DNA from: Perca fluviatilis
Taxonomy: Eukaryota > Chordata > Actinopteri > Perciformes > Percidae
Assembly: GCF_010015445.1 (NCBI RefSeq)
Contig: NC_053118.1
Coordinates: 16,815,437 to 16,879,436, forward strand
DNA: 64,000 nucleotides
Direction of reading: 5' to 3'
Shown: piece by piece, positions 58,237 to 64,000 of the stretch
Position numbering within the stretch: position 1 is the stretch's first letter
Layout of the letters: each line of letters starts with the position of its first letter
Made by a program: the position numbers and the translations under genes
Notes under the pieces: model-generated
Databases searched by the model: none
The model's input: only the letters and a program-made list of their open reading frames with translations
Told to the model about the DNA's origin: nothing

Positions 58237-58762
58237 TTAAAGGTCCCATGACATGGTGCTCTTTGGATGCTTTTATATAGACCTTAGTGGTCCCCTAATA
58301 CTATATCTGAAGTCTCTTTCCCGAAATTCAGCCTTGGTGCAGAATTACAGCCACTAGAGCCAGTCCCACAATGAGCTTTCCTTAGGATGTGCCATTTTTG
58401 TGTCTCTAGCTATTGAGGAGAGAGGACTGGGCAAGGTGGAGGGTGGGGGTGTGTCCTTGACCAACTGCCACTTTTCTCATTTGAAAGCCATGATGTCTCT
58501 CTCCCATGGGTTGGCCAAATTCTCTGGGCGGGCAAAGCAGAGAAAGGGAAGGTAACCTTGCTTGTTATGATCTCATAACAAGCAAGATTCCAGAACGGCT
58601 CATCTGAGCTTTCATTTTCTCAAAGGCAGAGCAGGATACCCAGGGCTCGGTTTACACCAATCACCATTTCAAGTCAATTGGGGACCATAGGCAGGCTGGG
58701 GGAACGCATATTAATGTTAAAAAACCTCATAAAGTGAAATTTTCATGCCATGGGACCTTTAA
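58237..58762. mobile_element. Full-length TTAA-flanked element
   Basis: TTAAAGGTCCCATGACATGG at the left and CCATGCCATGGGACCTTTAA at the right: near-perfect inverted ends flanked by TTAA. 526 bp, non-coding. Inside is a hairpin around CTTGTTATGATCTCATAACAAG. Kolobok or piggyBac type by target site. Confidence 0.85.
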
Positions 58763-59106
58763 CTTCTAAATGGATGAAATATATCTCTGTTTTCTTTCAC
58801 TATCAATCTGTGTCATTACTGGGAAACCTGCCGTGTGAATGTGTGAGACTTGGTTACCCACAGAAAACATGTATGGCTGTGTAAAAGAAGGAGATGACTC
58901 CTGACAGAACCAGCACGGTTCCTCACAGCATGATTAACGTTGAAAGCTTTTTGAAAGGATTAGCACTTACACTCTCTCTCCAATTCTCACCTAGATCAAG
59001 TGCATGCCTGCATACTATGTTAGATAACCTCAATACTAGTGCAGGGAAATTGGCCTTTTAACTTGAATGATACAAACTCTTAATTTGGTATCCTAGTACT
59101 AATCTC

Positions 59107-59630
59107 TTAAAGGTCCAATGTGTGGGAATTTCTCCCATCTAGCGTTGAGATCATTTATCACATTCAACTCTCTCGCGCCACGCAGTTCAAAGTACATATT
59201 ACAGCTACGGTAGCCTTCACGCTTCAAAAAGCCAGTCTCTTGCTCTTTTCAATATTCTTTTTCTTTTTCTGGGCAAAGAAGAAGACTCCTGTTCCTAAAA
59301 TTTGGATTTTGAATACGTCCTTCATGTTTCCTTCTTCAAACTTGCCAAGGCCAGGAAGCTACGTTACCCATTAGCAGCACCTGTGAGTTTATCATGTGAC
59401 AGCGAAAACGCGAAAGGCGGAGCAGTATGTCCTGTATGTCCCTTACCGGCTAATGTATTTCAAGATGGCGCATGAATATGGAGCGTCTACCCCAGTTCAT
59501 GCAAATGCAAATGTAAAATTTCAAGCCAAAAGCAATACTTGGAATTGATGGAGGTGGTAAATATTCATGAAAAAGGACAAGTTTGTGAACGGGCAACACC
59601 GATTTTGATAATGAACAACCAAACACGTTA
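59107..59630. mobile_element. TTAA-type element interrupted by a minisatellite
   Basis: Begins TTAAAGGTCCAATGTGTGGG, an end I recognise from fish repeats. The interior runs to AATGAACAACCAAACACGTTA and then passes directly into the tandem array; the expected inverted right end is absent. Confidence 0.6.
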
Positions 59631-60340
59631 CATGCTATACTATGACTTTTTTACCACTTTTTTCAACATACTATACTATGACTTTTTATCACTTTTTTCA
59701 ACATACTATACTATGACTTTTTTATCACTTTTTTCAACATACTATACTATGACTATTTTCGAACATGCTATACTTTGACTTTCTATCACTTTTTTCGACG
59801 TACTATACTATGACTTTTTAGCACTTTTTTCGACATACTATACTATGAATTTTTCCGACATGCTATATTATGACTTTTTTATCACCTTTCTTGACATACT
59901 ATACTATGACTTTTTATATCACCTTTTTCGCCATACTATACTATGACTTTCTTATGACTTTCTTCGACATACTATACTATGACTTTTTCGAAGTGCTATA
60001 CTATGACTTTTTTGATAACTTTTTTGGACATACTATGACTTTTTCATAATTTGTTTTGACATGCTATACTTTGACTATTTTCCACATGCTATACTTTGAC
60101 TTTTTTATCACTTTTTTCTACATGCTATACAATGACTTATTTATTACTGTTTTCGAAATGGTATACTATGACCTTTTAATCAATTTTTTTTTACATGCTA
60201 TACTATGACTTTTTGACATACTATACTATGATTTATTTATCACTTTTTTCGACTTACTATACTATGACTTTTTCGACGGACTATACTATTACTTATTTAT
60301 CACTTTTTTTCGACATACCGGTACTATACTATGACTTTTT
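59631..60340 (+). repeat. TACTATACTATGAC minisatellite, block 1
   Basis: About 20 variable copies of a unit of mostly 35-36 bp: ACATACTATACTATGACTTT followed by TTTATCACTTTTTTCG. Some copies lack the second half. Frames reading YYDFL through it are a by-product of the repeat. Confidence 0.93.
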
Positions 60341-60360
60341 ACGAAAACATCAACTTTGTG

Positions 60361-60590
60361 TCAGGTTAGATAGCTCAGGCTGGTGAGATTATGCTTGGAA
60401 GACAGAAGGTTGAGTCACTCAAACTTGAGTGTTCAAATCTTACATGTTTGAGGAAGTTTTGAGGTTCAATATACTAAGTGAAAGAGACGAATGACGAAAA
60501 CATGACCTGCTATGTCAGGTCAGATATCTTAGAGTAATAAGAGAATGATTGGAAGACAGAAGGTTGACTGTTGAAATTCTGTATGATGCA
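60361..60590 (+). repeat. tRNA-like pair within the minisatellite
   Basis: At 60367-60445, TAGCTCAGGCTGGTGAGA resembles a pol III A box and GTTCAAATC a B box. A weaker second copy lies at about 60510-60590 (both share GGAAGACAGAAGGTTGA). Probably SINE-derived, not a working tRNA, because the arms do not pair well. Confidence 0.5.
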
Positions 60591-60660
60591 ATTAGTTTCA
60601 AGACCTACATTACAGGAATGAAGAACATAAAGAAAAAAGTTGTGTTCCCGTCAGTCTCTG

Positions 60661-60960
60661 TCATCACTTTTTTCGACATATTATACTGTGACTTTTTAAT
60701 CACTTTTTTTGACATGCTATACTATGACTTTTTCAACATTCTATACTATGACTTTTTTAATCACTTTTTCGACACAGTATACTATTACATTTGTCGATAT
60801 ACTATACTATGACTTTTTCCGACATTCATAGTAGTTATAGTAACTTATATAGTAACTATAGTAACTTTTTTTATCACTTTTTACTACACTGACTTTTTTC
60901 ATCATAGTACGACTTTTTCTGACTTTTCCCGAAATATGATTATGGCGTTTTTTCAACATA
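60661..60960 (+). repeat. TACTATACTATGAC minisatellite, block 2
   Basis: More degenerate continuation of the same unit after the tRNA-like spacer, with truncated and rearranged copies near its right end (60825-60960). Confidence 0.88.
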
Positions 60961-61955
60961 CTCATACTTTCAGCTAGAAAATAAATTCAAACCGTACAAT
61001 GTTTTAGATCTTTTGGCATTATTGAACTTTTCCAATTGGCTTATATTTTGTCTTGTTATATCAAAAACATCAGTTTTTCAACAGTATTATCACGTGCATT
61101 ACTGCTTTTAAATGGATATCTTGCTATTAAATCATTTATTTCATGCAACTGCTGTTTAGAGTTCATTCATTAATATTTACAAAAATAAATCAGCATGAAT
61201 CACATCTATGCTGGAACAGACCTTCCAAGCTGGAATACATATTTGCTATAAATAGTTCTAATCCTGTGAGAACAACTACCCTTTGATCAAGTGAGAGATT
61301 GATCTTCACTCAGTCAGGACTTAGTTCCTTACATTGAAGTCCATCTATGGGTCATCCAGTCCATGTGCTGTTCTCCAAGTTATTCCCCATGTTAATGCAT
61401 TGTGTCATGCATGCAAGAGATGGGTATTTTAGCCCCAAAGACTCCACATCATAACCAGAAAATGGCAGATAATGCTTCCTCTGGGTCTAGTATAACTCAC
61501 GGTAGTCAAGTTGTTGCTAAAACAAACACCATCCTTAAAAAACCTCCTCTATCAAAAGCACATCTGGCCCCTTCCTCCCCCTCTGCTCTCCCCCTAGCCT
61601 GTCCTTAATCAACTTGCTTTTTACAGGCAGCATTTCTATTTTTAACCCAGAAAAACACCTGGAGCTGATCTAGACGGTCCCTCCCACCTCTGAGGGTTTG
61701 ATGGAATAGCAGATTCATCACATTCACTGGGGCTTTTCCAGGTCCCCAGTGTGTACTGTATGAGTAAAGAAAGCTGCAAAGAAAGCATGTTTGCAGAGTT
61801 GAAACCACCCTGGTTTTGGAGTAGTTTCTATTTAAAACCACTGGGAGCACCTGGCCAGTGGAGTGCTGTGAACAGAGATGCTAGATAGTTTCAGAGTTAG
61901 TGGGAAACTCGTGGCCAAATCTCAGTATCGTGCCTTTGAGTCAGCCATACTTACA

Positions 61956-63503
61956 GTTTTTTCCGATTGCTAAACGACAGTGGGCACAACTGGAGTCACA
62001 TGTGCAAAACTCAAACTACAGTCTGCACTACCTACAGTCACCTGAGCTAAACAGTTCACATCACCTGCAAAACACATTCAAAGCAACACAACTCTTAACA
62101 CACGTCTCAAAACAGGCTCAGTGCAGCCAAACACTATGCACAGGCCTCACTGAGATAACACACACTGTCACTCAGAACACACTGAGGGTAAAAACACTAG
62201 CGTCAAACACCAATACAGAAATTACAAACTTTTTCATCTTTACAGTTTGAACAATTTGAGTGACTTGACACTACTCAACAGTTTATTTAAGGAAAAAATA
62301 TAGATTGTATAGCATACCAATTTTTACATAAGGTAAATACAGTTTTTTTCGATTGCTAAACGACAGTGGGCACAACTGGAGTCACATGTGCAAAACTCTA
62401 ACTACAGTCTGCACAGCAGCAGTTCATGTGGACCAAACTCTAGTTCATTTTTCATTGCTTGAACACAGTTTTCAAAACTCTACACACTTATCCCATGACT
62501 TTAACCACAACGTGCACAACACTGTAGATTTACAGCACTTTGTTCAAATGCTAACACACTGCTGTCAAAACTGTTAACCACACATTCAAAACAGAATAGA
62601 TTTCAGTCTGGTGCCTATCAAACACTGCTGATTGCAATTTTAGCTGAAAGCCTAAGCAAGTGTCTTATTTTAGACTAGTTAGTGAACATATACGGTATTT
62701 ATACAGAGAAAGCTCAGAAAGTCTTTTTTTGTATACAAACACCAAATAAGAATGAAACAATTCTACACTGTACTGTTTGAGAGAAACAGGTAAAAGAGCA
62801 AAGATACCAATATTTCCAGGTAAGATGTCTGAGGTTATGTACGCAGCTATAAAAAAAAGTGAAAAACACTAAATCTTTACAATAGTCAAACTGTGTTCTT
62901 ACTGTTTTTCAGAAAGTAATGGAGGTGAAAGAAACACCACATTCATTTGTATTTAGAGATGATGCAGACATCCAATGTGATGAAGAAAACTTGCCACGTG
63001 AAGCGGAAAAAGGGGATTAGTCACACTATTCTTTGTTACTGTTATGTACCTTTATTTTTTTTTTCCCAGTAATTCCATAAATTACTAGAGACAAAATACT
63101 TTATTGAAGAAAACTGCTGATTTTCATTCCTTCTTGTTTACCTTATGTAAAAATTGGTATGCTATACAATCTATATTTTTTCCTTAAATAAACTGTTGAG
63201 TAGTGTCAAGTCACTCAAATTGTTCAAACTGTAAAGATGAGAAAGTTTGTAATTTCTGTATTGGTGTTTGACGCTAGTGTTTTTACCCTCAGTGTGTTCT
63301 GAGTGACAGTGTGTGTTATCTCAGTGAGGCCTGCGCATACTGTTTGAGACGTGTGTGAAGAGTTGTGTTGCTTTGAATGTGTTTTGCAGGTGATGTGAAC
63401 TGTTTAGCTCAGGTGACTGTAGGTAGTGCAGACTGTAGTTTGAGTTTTGCACATGTGACTCCAGTTGTGCCCACTGTCGTTTAGCAATCGAAAAAAACTG
63501 TAA
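61956..63503. mobile_element. Mariner-like inverted ends, outer pair
   Basis: Left arm 61956-62336 and right arm about 63138-63503 are inverted copies. The ends read TA then CAGTTTTTT(T/C)CGATTGC and its complement, so TA target sites and CAG-type termini fit Tc1/mariner-like elements. Both arms share GGGCACAACTGGAGTCACAT and AGTGACTTGACACTACTCAA. No transposase frame is left. Confidence 0.75.
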
Positions 63504-64000
63504 GAAGGAATGAAAATCAGCAGTTTTCTTCAATAAAGTATTTTGTCTCTAGTAATTTATGGAATTACTGGGGAAAAAAACTAAAGGTACATACGTAACA
63601 GTACTAAAGAATAGTGTGACTAATCCTGCTTCTCTCCAGCATCATGTGGCAAGTTTTCTTCATCACATTGGATATCTGCATCATCTCTAAATACAAATGA
63701 ATGTGGTGTTTCTATTGCTTTCACCTCCATTACTTTCTGAAAAACAGTAAGAACGCGGTTTTACTATTGTAAAGATATAATGTTTTTCACCTTTTTTTAT
63801 AGCTGTGTATATAACCTCAGACATCTTCCCTGGACATATTGGTATCTTTGCTCTTTTACCTGTTTCTCTCAAACAGTACAGTGTATAATTGTTTCATTCT
63901 TATTTTGTGTTAGTATTACAAAAAAGACTTTCTGAGCTTTCTCTGTATAAATACCGTATATGTTCACTAACTAGTCTAAAACAAGACACCTGCTTAGGCT
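62339..64000. mobile_element. Second nested inverted-repeat element, open at the edge
   Basis: A second TACAGTTTTTTTCGATTGC end begins at 62339. The segment from about 62649 (AGCCTAAGCAAGTGTC) to 63134 reappears inverted from about 63507 to 64000, with the 63138-63503 arm between them as a loop. The mirror of the 62339 end should lie just beyond the window. Confidence 0.75.
62919..63020 (+). pseudogene. Possible 3' exon remnant inside the nested element
   Basis: After an acceptor-like CTGTTTTTCAG, a frame reads MEVKETPHSFVFRDDADIQC, continues DEENLPREAEKGD and stops at TAG. The inverted copy (minus strand, about 63629-63736) keeps the frame and stop although it differs by 6-base and 3-base insertions. 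I do not recognise the protein; it may be the tail of an element-encoded gene. Confidence 0.4.

Larger units (their letters stand above)
55253..64000. other. sntb1 intron 2 (open at right edge)
   Basis: No further exon found to the window edge on the plus strand. Contains the TTAA elements, minisatellite and nested inverted repeats listed separately. Between 55.3 and 58.2 kb I see only CT-rich stretches (56040-56280) and a short CA run (56462-56480). Confidence 0.7.

Noticed and set aside
60367..60445. Functional tRNA gene
   Set aside because: A- and B-box-like words are present but acceptor and anticodon stems do not pair convincingly; SINE-derived sequence is more likely.
59539..60812. YYDFL-repeat proteins
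   Set aside because: By-product of the 35-36 bp minisatellite; frame shifts between units.

Overview
This is a vertebrate nuclear window, almost certainly from a ray-finned (teleost) fish. Coding sequence is split into short exons with GT-AG introns, the intergenic DNA is AT-rich and full of dinucleotide microsatellites, and many short DNA-transposon derivatives have ends of the kind found in fish genomes (hAT-like TAGGG ends, TTAA-flanked palindromic elements, a TA-flanked mariner-like family). The species cannot be named from the sequence alone. Most long open frames here are chance frames through microsatellites or introns. Only four protein-coding loci are supported.

Layout. (1) 1112-15161, plus strand: scgn (secretagogin), complete, 11 coding exons, 273 residues, six intact EF-hand loops. 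Its introns carry several transposon relics; intron 4 holds a nested block of inverted repeats and GCTAACGTTAG-type tandem units. (2) 15162-30499: gene-free and repeat-rich. It holds a foldback element near 16.4-17.0 kb, a hAT-like element with near-perfect 8-bp target duplication (17.86-19.01 kb), a 2.9-kb partly duplicated inverted-repeat structure (19.70-22.58 kb), another foldback element (24.28-24.98 kb) and a TTAA-ended element (25.10-25.56 kb). (3) 30688-33528, plus strand: ccn3 (nov), complete, five exons matching signal peptide / IGFBP / VWC / TSP1 / cystine knot, with a TATA box upstream. A roughly 140-165 bp sequence lies on both sides of this gene in opposite orientation. (4) 36888-38174, minus strand: an intronless-coding TRIM-type gene (RING, B-boxes, SPRY-like half, C-terminal membrane segment). 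(5) 42856 onward, plus strand: the first two coding exons of sntb1 (beta-1-syntrophin), separated by an 11.5-kb intron; the gene runs off the right edge. (6) 55.2-64.0 kb, sntb1 intron 2: TTAA-ended elements, a TACTATACTATGAC minisatellite with tRNA-like sequence in its middle, and at the edge a nest of inverted repeats with mariner-like ends.

The genes form no operon or pathway. From general knowledge, CCN3 and SNTB1 are both on human chromosome 8q24 while SCGN is on 6p22, so the ccn3-sntb1 pairing probably reflects old linkage. The TRIM gene between them looks like a later insertion, as is common for this expanding fish family. Secretagogin is a cytosolic calcium sensor of neuroendocrine cells, CCN3 a secreted matricellular protein, and beta-1-syntrophin a membrane-cytoskeleton adaptor of the dystrophin complex.
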